64,000 nucleotides of DNA, from positions 124,001-188,000 of the forward strand of contig CANKXX010000002.1 of assembly GCA_947487835.1 (NCBI GenBank), written 5' to 3'. Shown here piece by piece: positions 47,098-56,650 of this stretch. Numbering within the stretch: position 1 is the first letter of the stretch; each line of letters begins with the position of its first letter. This stretch comes from an uncultured Microbacteriaceae bacterium (GTDB lineage: Bacteria; Actinomycetota; Actinomycetes; Actinomycetales; Microbacteriaceae). Position numbers and translations under genes: made by a program. The notes below the pieces were generated by a model. That model made no database searches. It saw only the letters and a list, made by a program, of their open reading frames with translations, and was not told where the DNA came from.

Positions 47098-48000
47098 TCA
47101 GTGCTCGGCGAAGAAGGCGAGCGAGCGGTCCACCACCTCGTCGGGCGCCTCGTCCGCGAGGAAGTGCCCCGGCCCGTCGACGAACGCGAGCTGCAGGTGC
47201 TCGGCGTACGCGTCGACGTTCCGCATGGAGGCTCGGACGATGTCCGGGGTGAACGCCGTCTCGCCGGTGCTGAACAGGATGAGCGTCGGCGTCCGAAGCC
47301 CGACCCGCCTGTAGCGCCCGGTCATCAGGCGGCCGAGCTCGGGCAGCACGAGGTGCCGGCACATGGCGGAGCCGGCCCGCGCGACATCTGCCCGTCGCAG
47401 CGGTCGGACGAACTCCTCGATCGCGGCCGGGTCGAGGGGCGACGCCGTGAAGTGCGAGAAGAGGTAGCGCGGCAGCCGCCCGCTGCGGGACGCGAGCAGG
47501 CGGGGGCCGAGCCCCGGCAGTGCGATCGCCTCCTGGAACCAGAGGTGCCGCATCTTCGGAAGCATGCTCGCGCTGAACGCGGGAAAGGGCGGCGGCACGC
47601 TGAGCGCGACGTGACCCGTGACGCGGTCGGGATGCTCCATGCAGAGCGCGAAGGCGAGGATCGACCCCATGTCGTGACTGAGCACGCGCACCGTCTCGAG
47701 ACCGAGGGCATCGAGCAGCGCCACGAGGTCGGCGGTGAACTGCCGCCGCGAGTATCCCCGGCGCGGCGCGTCGGTCCAGCCGGCACCGCGGAGGTCCGGG
47801 CAGATCACGTGGTAGCTCTCGGCGAGGCGCGGGGCCACGTCGCGCCACTCCCACCAGTGCTGCGGAAAGCCGTGCAGCAGCAGCACGGGTTCGCCGGTCC
47901 CGGCCTCGGCAACGTGCATCCGCAGGCCGGGCAGATCGATTCTGCGGTGCCGCATGCCATCCACCCGTGGCAGCTCGGGGGCGAATAGGGCTTCGGGCAT
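47098..48000 (-). CDS. Alpha/beta hydrolase (epoxide hydrolase/haloalkane dehalogenase-like)
   Basis: LLLHGFPQHWWEWRDVAPRLAESYHVICPDLRGAGWTD; SHDMGSILAF nucleophile elbow. Confidence 0.9.
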   Translation of the reverse strand: MPEALFAPELPRVDGMRHRRIDLPGLRMHVAEAGTGEPVLLLHGFPQHWWEWRDVAPRLAESYHVICPDLRGAGWTDAPRRGYSRRQFTADLVALLDALGLETVRVLSHDMGSILAFALCMEHPDRVTGHVALSVPPPFPAFSASMLPKMRHLWFQEAIALPGLGPRLLASRSGRLPRYLFSHFTASPLDPAAIEEFVRPLRRADVARAGSAMCRHLVLPELGRLMTGRYRRVGLRTPTLILFSTGETAFTPDIVRASMRNVDAYAEHLQLAFVDGPGHFLADEAPDEVVDRSLAFFAEH

Positions 48001-48172
48001 CGTGTCCTCCTCCGGCGTCGTCGGCGGACGGCGTCCGCCGGCCAGGAGTCCTGCACCGGCTTCTCCCGGAAGGAGGTGCGGCTTCTGCTGCGCTCAGGCT
48101 ACTACATTTGTAGTGGCTTGCGATCGAAGAACGAGGCAGCCAGTAGGTCAGGTCGGCCGATACAGTGGCCGC

Positions 48173-49693
48173 ATGCCGCGCCGGGCTTCCCGTCTCCCGC
48201 CCCGGCCGCGTTCCCTGGCGGCCCGCGCCATCGAACCCCCGCCGTTCGCCCGCGGACCCGTCCTCGCCGCGATAGCAGTGCTGGCGGTGGTGCTCACCGC
48301 CACGAGCTCCGGGTACGGGTTCCATCGCGACGAGCTGTACTTCCGCATGCTCGAGCCCGCCTGGGGCTACGTCGATCAGCCCGCCCTGACCCCGCTGCTC
48401 GCCCGGCTGATGACGGCGCTCGCGGACGAGCCGTGGGCCCTCCGCATCCCCGCGACACTGTCGGCCGTGGCCGCGGTCCTCGTGCTCGCCCTGGTCACCC
48501 GGGAGGTGGGCGGCACCCGGAGTGCGCAGGCGCTCTGCGCATGGGCCGCCGCGGGAGCGACGTTCCCCCTGCTGTTCGGGCACGTGCTCCTCTCGGCATC
48601 CGTCGACCTCGTGGCCTGGCCCCTCGTCTGCCTGTTCGCGCTCCGCGCCGTGCTGCGGGACGACCCGCGGTGGTGGCTCGCGGTCGGGCTGGTGATCGGG
48701 CTCGCGACCTACAACAAGCTGCTGATCGGCATGCTGGTCGCGGGGCTCGCCGTGGGAGTGCTCGTCGCCGGGCCGCGGCGGATGCTCCGCGAGCCGCTCC
48801 TCTGGGCCGGCGCCCTTGTCGCCGCGGTCGTCGCGGCGCCGAACCTCGCGTACCAGGTGCTGAGCGACTGGCCGCAGCTCGCCATGGGCGCCGCGCTCGG
48901 CGAGAACAACGGCGAGGAGGTGCGCGTGCTCACCGTGCCGTTCCTGCTCCTCCTGCTCGGTCCGCCCCTGGTTCCGGTCTGGCTGGCCGGGGTCGTCGCA
49001 CCATGGCGCGCGGGATCGAGCCTCCGGCCGATCCGCTTCGTGACGGTCGCGCTGCCCGTCGTCGTGCTGGCGACCATCGCCGGCGGCGCCCAGTTCTACT
49101 ACCCGCTCGGGATCCTGGCCGTGCTGCTCGCCGTCGGCTGCCGACCGGTGGCGGAGTGGGCGTCCAGCCGTCGGCGCCGCGCGGTGGTGGTCGCGGGTCT
49201 GGCGCTCAACGCGGTGGTGTCGGCGGTCATCGCGCTGCCGGTTCTCCCGCTCGGCGTGCTCGGCTCGACGCCCGTTCCCGACATCAACGAGGTCGTCGCG
49301 GAGTCGGTCGGCTGGCCGACATACGTCGCGCAGGTCGCCGAGGTCGTCGAGGCCGCCCGCGCCGCGGGGCAGGACCCGGTGGTGGTGACGAGCAACTACG
49401 GCGAGGCCGGCGCCATCGCGCGCTTCGGTCCCGGGCGGGGCATCGACGCCGTGTACAGCGGGCACAACCACCTCTGGTTCACCGCGCGGCCGCCCGAGGA
49501 CGCCACGTCCGCGGTGTTCGTGGGCGGCCTCCGCCCCGCCGTCCGGGATGCCTTCTCGGAGTGCCGGATCGAGGCGGAGCTCGACAACGGCCTCGGCGTC
49601 GACGGCGAGGAGCAGGGTGCACCGGTCACCCTGTGCACCGGGATGCGCATCCCGTGGCTCGAGCTGTGGCCGCGGGTGGCACACCTCGACTGA
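48173..49693 (+). CDS. ArnT/PMT-like (GT39/GT83) glycosyltransferase, polytopic
   Basis: N-terminal TYSGYGFHRDELYFR-type motif (SSGYGFHRDELYFRMLEPAWGYVDQPALTPL), ~10 TMs. Confidence 0.85.
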   Translation: MPRRASRLPPRPRSLAARAIEPPPFARGPVLAAIAVLAVVLTATSSGYGFHRDELYFRMLEPAWGYVDQPALTPLLARLMTALADEPWALRIPATLSAVAAVLVLALVTREVGGTRSAQALCAWAAAGATFPLLFGHVLLSASVDLVAWPLVCLFALRAVLRDDPRWWLAVGLVIGLATYNKLLIGMLVAGLAVGVLVAGPRRMLREPLLWAGALVAAVVAAPNLAYQVLSDWPQLAMGAALGENNGEEVRVLTVPFLLLLLGPPLVPVWLAGVVAPWRAGSSLRPIRFVTVALPVVVLATIAGGAQFYYPLGILAVLLAVGCRPVAEWASSRRRRAVVVAGLALNAVVSAVIALPVLPLGVLGSTPVPDINEVVAESVGWPTYVAQVAEVVEAARAAGQDPVVVTSNYGEAGAIARFGPGRGIDAVYSGHNHLWFTARPPEDATSAVFVGGLRPAVRDAFSECRIEAELDNGLGVDGEEQGAPVTLCTGMRIPWLELWPRVAHLD

Positions 49694-49766
49694 CCGTCCG
49701 CACCTCGCCACGTCCGGACCACCCCGCATCCTCGCGCGACCGGATCGATCCGGTAATGATCGAAAG

Positions 49767-51872
49767 ATGACCGATTCGCCCTCCCCCCTGCACGAGCTCG
49801 CCGGCGCGTACGGCGTGTCCATGTCCTTCGAGAACTGGCAGGACGAGGTGGTGGAGGTGCCCGACGACGCGATCGCCGAGGTGCTGGCCGCCATGGGCGT
49901 CGACGCCTCCGACCCGGCGGCCGCGCTCGAGAAGCGCGAGCTGGACGCCTGGCGCCGGATGCTCCCGCCCTCGATCGTGGTCCGGGAGGGCGACGACGCG
50001 GCGCTGGTCGTGCACGTATCGCAGGGCGCCGACGTCGAGGTGGTCCTGCATCTCGAGTCCGGCGAGGACCGGGAGGTGTCCGCGGGCGGCGCGCCCCGCC
50101 GATCCCGCGAGGTGGACGGCGAGACGCTCGACGCGGTCTCGGTGCCGCTGCCCGGCGACCTCCCGCTCGGCTACCACGTCGCCCGCGTGACGTCCGGCGA
50201 CCACGGCGCCGAGACCACCCTCATCGTCACGCCGCGCTGGCTCGGCCTGCCGGAGTCCCTCGGCGCGGGCGCGTCGTGGGGCTTCGCCACCCAGCTCTAC
50301 AGCGTGCGGTCGCGCCAGTCCTGGGGTGTCGGCGACCTCTCCGACCTGACCGACCTCGCCGTCTGGTCCGCGGCGGACCTCGGCGCGGACTACGTGCTCG
50401 TCAATCCGCTGCACGCCGCCGAGCCGGTCGCGCCGCTGCAGCCGTCGCCGTACCTGCCGTCGTCGCGCCGCTTCTTCAACCCGCTCTACCTGCGGGTGGA
50501 GGACGTGCCGGAGTACGCCTGGCTGGACGCCGACACGAGGGCCCGCATCGACGCCCTCGGCGAGGGGGTGCACGAGCGGGTCGACGACCTCGACCTGATC
50601 GACCGCGACACGTCCTGGACGGCGAAGCGCGAGGCCCTGCGGCTGCTGTTCGCCGCCCCGCGGCGCGCCGGCCGGGAGCTCGAGTTCCGCGCCTACCGCG
50701 AGCGGCACGGCGCGGCGCTCCGCCAGTTCGCCACCTGGAACGTCCTCGCGATCCACCACGGCAACGACGCCCGCGAGTGGCCCGAGCCGCTGCGCGATGC
50801 GTCGGGGCACGAGGTCGCGTTCTTCGCCGGCGAGAACGAGACCGAGATCGAGTTCGAGATGTGGCTGCAGTGGGTGCTCGACGAGCAGCTGCAGCGCGCC
50901 CAGGGCCGGGCCGTGAACGCCGGGATGAGCCTCGGCATCATGCACGACCTCGCGGTCGGTGTGCATCCGGGCGGCGCCGACGCCTGGCGGCTGCGCAACG
51001 CCTACGCCACCGGCATCCGCGTGGGCGCCCCGCCGGACGCGTTCAACCAGATGGGCCAGGACTGGCAGCAGCCGCCGTGGCGCCCCGACCGCCTCGCCGA
51101 GCTCGCGTACGCGCCGTTCCGCGACCTCATCGCGAACGTGCTGCGGCACGCGGGCGGGGTGCGCATCGACCACATCATCGGCCTCTTCCGGCTCTGGTGG
51201 GTGCCGGAGGGCCGCACGCCCGCCGAGGGGACCTACGTGCGCTACGACCACGAGGCGATGATCGGTGTGCTGGCCCTCGAGGCGCAGCGCGCGGGCGCCG
51301 TCGTGGTGGGGGAGGACCTCGGCGTCGTCGAGGCGTCCGCCCGCGAGTACCTGCTCGAGCGCGGCGTGCTCGGCACGTCGATCCTCTGGTTCGAGCGCGA
51401 CGAGGACGGCGATCCGCTGCCCGCCGAGAAGTGGCGCGAGCTCTGCCTCGCGTCCGTCACCACGCACGACCTGCCGCCGAGCGCCGGCTACCTCGTGGGC
51501 GAGCACGTGGCGCTACGCGACCGACTGGGGCTGCTCACCCGTCCCGTCGAGGAGGAGGCCGCCGCCGATGAGGCGGAGCGGGGCAGCTGGCTCGACGAGC
51601 TCCGCCGGCGGAACCTGCTCGGCGAGGATCCGTCGGTCGAGGAGACCATCACGGCCCTGCATCGGTACCTGACCCTGTCCCCGGCGCGCCTGCTCAACGT
51701 GGCGCTGACGGATGCGGTGGGCGACCGCCGTACCCAGAACCAGCCCGGCACGCTCGACGAGTACCCGAACTGGCGCATCCCGCTCTCCGGCCCGGACGAC
51801 AAGCCGGTGCTCCTCGAGGACGTCCTGCTCTCGGAGCGCGCGGCGGCCCTGGTCCGCGAGATGGGGCTCTAA
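49767..51872 (+). CDS. malQ: 4-alpha-glucanotransferase
   Basis: WGFATQLYSVRSRQSWGVGDLSDL, LNPLHA, IMHDLAVGVHPGGAD, VRIDHIIGLFRLWWVPEG, VVGEDLGVV. Confidence 0.93.
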   Translation: MTDSPSPLHELAGAYGVSMSFENWQDEVVEVPDDAIAEVLAAMGVDASDPAAALEKRELDAWRRMLPPSIVVREGDDAALVVHVSQGADVEVVLHLESGEDREVSAGGAPRRSREVDGETLDAVSVPLPGDLPLGYHVARVTSGDHGAETTLIVTPRWLGLPESLGAGASWGFATQLYSVRSRQSWGVGDLSDLTDLAVWSAADLGADYVLVNPLHAAEPVAPLQPSPYLPSSRRFFNPLYLRVEDVPEYAWLDADTRARIDALGEGVHERVDDLDLIDRDTSWTAKREALRLLFAAPRRAGRELEFRAYRERHGAALRQFATWNVLAIHHGNDAREWPEPLRDASGHEVAFFAGENETEIEFEMWLQWVLDEQLQRAQGRAVNAGMSLGIMHDLAVGVHPGGADAWRLRNAYATGIRVGAPPDAFNQMGQDWQQPPWRPDRLAELAYAPFRDLIANVLRHAGGVRIDHIIGLFRLWWVPEGRTPAEGTYVRYDHEAMIGVLALEAQRAGAVVVGEDLGVVEASAREYLLERGVLGTSILWFERDEDGDPLPAEKWRELCLASVTTHDLPPSAGYLVGEHVALRDRLGLLTRPVEEEAAADEAERGSWLDELRRRNLLGEDPSVEETITALHRYLTLSPARLLNVALTDAVGDRRTQNQPGTLDEYPNWRIPLSGPDDKPVLLEDVLLSERAAALVREMGL

Positions 51873-51906
51873 GGGGCGGCCGGCGAAGCTCGGTACCAGT
51901 ACCGGG

Positions 51907-51940
51907 AAGGACGGTCGAGGAACACTCCTCGGCCGTCCTT
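51907..51940 (+). terminator. Rho-independent-like terminator downstream of malQ
   Basis: AAGGACGGtCGAGGA-acac-TCCTCGgCCGTCCTT then TCTCCTT. Confidence 0.75.
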
Positions 51941-52148
51941 TCTCCTTGCCCGGGCACGCTCCCGCGTCGGAACGGCGGGCAAGCCTGTTCGTCCCATTAC
52001 GGCTTGTCCGGGTAGTCGAGACCTGGTTGCAGTGTTACACCTGCGTTAACTCGCGGATGTCGTCGTAGGCGCGCCGTGGGGAGAGGGCAAGGATGACCTC
52101 CGGCGCGCGCCTTCGCCGCCGAACGCAGGAACCACCGCAGGGAGAGCA

Positions 52149-53174
52149 ATGTCGAGCACCGAAGCTGTCGGCACCGGACGTGACACCGAGAGCGACGCCG
52201 GGAGCGTCACCGGGACCGGAGCGGCGAGCGGAGCGGCGAGCGCCGCGGCCGGTTTCACCGTCACCGAGCGGAACGTCCCGTTTCTCGATGCGCACACCTG
52301 GGTGCGCATCAGCGAGCCGACCGAGAAGCGTCCGGGCGCGCTGCCGCTCGTGGTGGTGCACGGCGGACCCGGCATGGCGCACAACTACCTCAAGAACCTC
52401 GAGCACCTGGCCGCGGAGACCGGCCGCACGGTCATCCACTACGACCAGTACGGCTGCGGCAACAGCGGGCACCGCCCCGACGCGCCCGAGGACTTCTGGA
52501 CGCCGCAGCTGTTCGTCGACGAGTTCCTGAACCTGGTCAAGGCACTCGGCCTGGCCGAGTACCACCTCCTCGGCCAGTCGTGGGGCGGGATGCTGGGCGC
52601 GGAGATCGCGATCCGGCAGCCGCAGGGACTGCGCTCGCTCGCCATCTGCAACTCGCCCGCGTCCATGTCGCTGTGGATGGAGGCCGCGGCGGATCTGCGC
52701 GCGGAACTGCCCGAGGACGTGCAGCGGGCCCTCGACACGCACGAGGCCGAGGGCACCATCACGGACCCCGAGTACCTGCGCGCGGTCGCCGTGTTCTACG
52801 AGCGCCACGTCTGCCGGGTCGTGCCGATGCCCGAGGACTTCCACGAGAGCGAGGCCCAGATGGAGGCCGAGCCGACCGTGTACCACACGATGAACGGGCC
52901 GAACGAGTTCTTCGTCATCGGAACGCTGCAGCCGTGGTCCGTCGTCGAGGAGGTCAGGGGCATCACCGTGCCGACCCTCGTCGTGGCCGGCGAGCACGAC
53001 GAGGCGACCCCGAAGACCTGGGCGCCCTTCGCCGAGAACATCCCCGGCGCCCGCACCCACGTCTTCGAGGGGGCGAGCCACTGCTCGCACCTCGAGCAGC
53101 CGGAGGAGTTCCGTCGCGTGATCGGCCTGTGGCTCGCCGAGTTCGACGACCACGACGGCGTCTCCGCCGCCTAG
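52149..53174 (+). CDS. Proline iminopeptidase-family alpha/beta hydrolase
   Basis: PLVVVHGGPGMAHNYLKNLEHLA, YDQYGCGNS, LLGQSWGGMLG. Confidence 0.92.
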   Translation: MSSTEAVGTGRDTESDAGSVTGTGAASGAASAAAGFTVTERNVPFLDAHTWVRISEPTEKRPGALPLVVVHGGPGMAHNYLKNLEHLAAETGRTVIHYDQYGCGNSGHRPDAPEDFWTPQLFVDEFLNLVKALGLAEYHLLGQSWGGMLGAEIAIRQPQGLRSLAICNSPASMSLWMEAAADLRAELPEDVQRALDTHEAEGTITDPEYLRAVAVFYERHVCRVVPMPEDFHESEAQMEAEPTVYHTMNGPNEFFVIGTLQPWSVVEEVRGITVPTLVVAGEHDEATPKTWAPFAENIPGARTHVFEGASHCSHLEQPEEFRRVIGLWLAEFDDHDGVSAA

Positions 53175-53233
53175 GACCCGCTCCACCCCCTCATTCCCCT
53201 GACCCCCGCACACCCGACAGGAAGAACCCCCTC

Positions 53234-54796
53234 ATGACCGCACCTCACCACGGCTCGGCGCACCCGGCTGCGCCGGGTCACCTCGAGCGCACTCCGCAGC
53301 AGGAGCTCGAGGCCCTCGGCTACAAGCAGGAGCTCAAGCGCTCCGTGTCCACGACCGACCTGCTCATCTACGGCCTGATCTTCATGGTGCCCATCGCGCC
53401 CTGGGCCATCTTCGGCACGGTCTACAACGCAGCATCGGGCATGGTTCCGCTGGTGTACCTCATCGGCCTCATCGCGATGATCTTCACCGCCCTCGCCTAC
53501 GCGCAGATGGCCAAGGCCATCCCGCTGGCGGGCTCCGTGTTCTCGTACGTCGGCCGCGGCATCCGCCCCTGGGTCGGCTTCTTCGCCGGCTGGGCGATCC
53601 TGCTCGACTACCTCCTCGTGCCCACGCTGCTCTACGTGTTCGCGGCGGAGTCGATGGTCGGCCTCTTCCCGGGCAGCGCCCGCTGGATGTGGGCCCTGAT
53701 CTTCGTGGCCATCAACACGGCGATCAACCTCTTCGGCATCACCTCGATCAAGCTCGCGAACCGTGTCTTCCTGGCCATCGAGCTGGTCTTCGTCGTGATC
53801 TTCGTCGTCATCGCGGTCACCGCGCTGAACGGCGGCACGATCCCCGGCGCCGAGTTCACCACCGACCCGATCTGGACGCCCAGCGAGGTCAGCGGACCGC
53901 TCATCGCATCCGCCCTGTCCATCGCGGTGCTGAGCTTCCTCGGCTTCGACGGCATCTCGACCATGGCCGAGGAGTCCACCGGCAAGCGCGGCGGCGCCGG
54001 CAAGGCCATGATCATCGCCCTGTTCATCGTGGCGTTCCTGTTCATCCTGCAGACCTGGCTCGCCAGCGCCCTCGCCGGCGGCCGCGACGCCTTCTCGGAC
54101 GACGAGGCCGGCAACGCCTTCTTCACCCTCGTCGAGGCTGCGTCGAACAGCGGCTGGATGAACGCGTTCTTCGTGGTCAACGTGCTCGCCGTCGGCATCG
54201 CGAACGCCATGGCCGCACAGGCGGCGACGTCGCGCCTGCTCTACTCGATGAGCCGCGACCGCCAGCTGCCCCGGTTCCTCAGCAGGGTCAGCGTGCACCA
54301 GGTGCCGAAGGCCGCGATCATCTCGGTCTCGGTGCTGTCGGCGATCCTCGTGCTGTTCTTCGTGGGGCAGATCAACCTGATCTCCGCCCTCGTGAACTTC
54401 GGCGCCCTGTTCGGTTTCATGCTCCTGCACCTGTCGGTGTTCTGGTTCTATCTCGTGAAGAACAAGTCGCGGAACATCGTGCTGCACGCGATCGTGCCCG
54501 TGGTCGGCTTCCTGATCATCGGCTACGTGCTGCTCAACGCGGCGCCCGAGGCGAAGATCGGCGGGCTGGTCTGGCTCGTGCTCGGCGCGGCCGTGTTCTT
54601 CTACTACCGCCGCTCGGGAACGACGATCGAGCTCTCGGGTGAGGGCGCCGTGCTCGGCGAGGGTGGCGACCAGGCGACGGACCCCGCCGCCGCCGAGGCC
54701 CTGCGCAACACGTCCGGTGCCGCGGCGACCACGCCGGAGAACCCGGCCGACCGCACCACCGGCACCACCACGCACCGCACCGGAAAGGACGCCTGA
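53234..54796 (+). CDS. APC-family amino acid permease
   Basis: 12-TM protein; GYKQELKRSVSTTDLLIYGLIFMVPIAPWAIFGTVYNAASGMVPLVYLIGLIAM. Confidence 0.92.
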   Translation: MTAPHHGSAHPAAPGHLERTPQQELEALGYKQELKRSVSTTDLLIYGLIFMVPIAPWAIFGTVYNAASGMVPLVYLIGLIAMIFTALAYAQMAKAIPLAGSVFSYVGRGIRPWVGFFAGWAILLDYLLVPTLLYVFAAESMVGLFPGSARWMWALIFVAINTAINLFGITSIKLANRVFLAIELVFVVIFVVIAVTALNGGTIPGAEFTTDPIWTPSEVSGPLIASALSIAVLSFLGFDGISTMAEESTGKRGGAGKAMIIALFIVAFLFILQTWLASALAGGRDAFSDDEAGNAFFTLVEAASNSGWMNAFFVVNVLAVGIANAMAAQAATSRLLYSMSRDRQLPRFLSRVSVHQVPKAAIISVSVLSAILVLFFVGQINLISALVNFGALFGFMLLHLSVFWFYLVKNKSRNIVLHAIVPVVGFLIIGYVLLNAAPEAKIGGLVWLVLGAAVFFYYRRSGTTIELSGEGAVLGEGGDQATDPAAAEALRNTSGAAATTPENPADRTTGTTTHRTGKDA

Positions 54797-54801
54797 CCCG
54801 C

Positions 54802-55725
54802 ATGACCGAACACTTCCTCGGCAAGGAGCTCGGCAAGCCGGGCTTCTCCGCCGCCGACGAGCCCGTGCTGCGCATCCAGCCCGGAACCGGCGACACGATC
54901 GCGTTCGAGACGAGCGACGAGGTCTACGCGCAGCTGCACGAGACCCACGACATGGCGAAGCTCACGGCGCAGATCAACCCCATCACGGGGCCGGTCTACG
55001 TCGAGGGCGCGATGCCCGGTGATGCCCTCAGGGTGACGATCCACGAGATCCGGCTGAAGGACTACGGCTGGTCCGTGAGCCTCCCCGGCGCCGGCGCGCT
55101 GCAGGACGTGATGGGGGAGGAGATGTTCACCCGTCAGGTGCCCATCGACGAGGCCGGCGTGCACGTGACCGATCGCCACGTCTTCGACGCGAAGCCGATG
55201 ATCGGCTGCATCGGCACGGCGCCGGCGGAGGGCATCAACTCCACGGTCATGCCGTCCTACCCGCAGGGCGGCAACATGGACCTGACCCAGTGCCGGCCCG
55301 GATCGGTCGTCTACCTCCCCGTGATGGTGGAGGGCGCGTACCTGGCGATTGGTGACATCCACGCCATCATGGCCGAGGGCGAGTCGTCCTTCGTCGCGAT
55401 CGAGGCGGAGGGCACGGCGGTCGTCTCCGTCGAGGTCGTGAAGGACCTGCCGCTGCGGGCACCGCGCGTCGAGACCGAGGACGAGTGGATCTTCGTCGGC
55501 CTCGGCGACCCTGTGCAGGAGAGCATCCAGCGCGGCTACGAGGATGCGTTCCGCTTCCTCGTCGACGACAACGGCTGGACCATCGGCGACGCCTACGCGG
55601 TGCTCAGCGCGGTGGGCCACTCCCGGCTCGGCGGACCGACGGGATCCGGCGATCCGGACCCGCTGCACCCGCTGTCCGCGAAGGGCGCGGTCACCATTCA
55701 CACGGTGCCGAAGAGCATCCTCTAG
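54802..55725 (+). CDS. Acetamidase/formamidase family protein
   Basis: MTEHFLGKELGKPGFSAADEPVLRIQPGTGDTIAFETSDEVY; PQGGNMDLTQCRPGSVVYLPVMVEGAYLAIGDIHAIMAEGE. Confidence 0.92.
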   Translation: MTEHFLGKELGKPGFSAADEPVLRIQPGTGDTIAFETSDEVYAQLHETHDMAKLTAQINPITGPVYVEGAMPGDALRVTIHEIRLKDYGWSVSLPGAGALQDVMGEEMFTRQVPIDEAGVHVTDRHVFDAKPMIGCIGTAPAEGINSTVMPSYPQGGNMDLTQCRPGSVVYLPVMVEGAYLAIGDIHAIMAEGESSFVAIEAEGTAVVSVEVVKDLPLRAPRVETEDEWIFVGLGDPVQESIQRGYEDAFRFLVDDNGWTIGDAYAVLSAVGHSRLGGPTGSGDPDPLHPLSAKGAVTIHTVPKSIL

Positions 55726-55904
55726 AGGGATCAGCCAGTAGCACCGAGCGACACGGCCGGTGTCCTGCCGCATACCGCGGACGGGACACCGGCCGTTGCC
55801 GTGTGCGTTTGTGTGCGACGCGAGGCGTTTCCGAGGAAGCCCCGTGAGTGTGAGGGAACGCACCTCTCGTGCGCGCACGAGGCAGCCTGCGATAGCGTCC
55901 GACC

Positions 55905-56381
55905 ATGGAACTCGGCTCGTCGCTCGGCTGGCTGCTCGCCGCCATCCCGGTCGGTCTCCTGCTGCCCGCGGTGGTGGCGGGGATCGTGCTCGCGATCCGT
56001 CGGCGTCGTGCCGGGCGGGGCGGGTCGCTGTTCGCGGGGATCGACTCCCGTTGGCTGATCTTCGCGCCGCTCGTGTTCGTGCTCGCGGCGCTCGGGGCGG
56101 GAATCTGGATCGGCGTCGGGGCGCAGCTCGACCTCGTGCAGCCGGTGCGCAACGGCTTTCTCAACTTCCAGTCGTATCCGCTGACCGAGGAAATGGCGGC
56201 GGTTGTCATCCTCGGCACCCCGGTCGCGGTGGGCGTGCCGCTGGTGGCGTGGGCGCTGCGGCGTCTCGAGGGCATGGCCCGCGTGCTCGGGGTCGTCGGC
56301 GGCGTGGTGGCCGGGGCGGTCGCGTACCCGCTCTCGGTCTTCCTCGTGCTCGCGGTGTTCGGCACGGCCTTCCCCGGTTGA
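55905..56381 (+). CDS. Uncharacterised polytopic membrane protein
   Basis: 4 predicted TMs, no family recognised. Confidence 0.65.
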   Translation: MELGSSLGWLLAAIPVGLLLPAVVAGIVLAIRRRRAGRGGSLFAGIDSRWLIFAPLVFVLAALGAGIWIGVGAQLDLVQPVRNGFLNFQSYPLTEEMAAVVILGTPVAVGVPLVAWALRRLEGMARVLGVVGGVVAGAVAYPLSVFLVLAVFGTAFPG

Positions 56382-56444
56382 GGTGCGCCCGCCGTAGTTC
56401 GCCCGGTCCCTGCCGGTCCCGCGGGGTCTCAGTCGGTCCCGCGC

Positions 56445-56529
56445 GGTCCCGGAGCTTGTCGATGGGACGCAATGGATGCGCCGGCGGGGCGGCACCGTCC
56501 CGCACGGTCCCTGAGCTTGTCGAAGGGAC
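56445..56529 (+). repeat. Dispersed 24-mer repeat, two copies
   Basis: ggtcccggagcttgtcgatgggac ... ggtccctgagcttgtcgaagggac. Confidence 0.88.
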
Positions 56530-56650
56530 GCAACACACTCCCAGGACGATCCCCTGACTCCACCCCTCCACAGGCGCCGATCCCGACTTCTTCTCCACAG
56601 ATTATGCTGGTCAGTAGCCAATTGTCGGTGGTGCGTGGGACACTGTTCCC

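Noticed and set aside
46655-49894. 1079-aa minus-strand ORF
   Set aside because: Runs antisense through well-supported glycosyltransferase and other genes; low-complexity composition indicates a spurious frame
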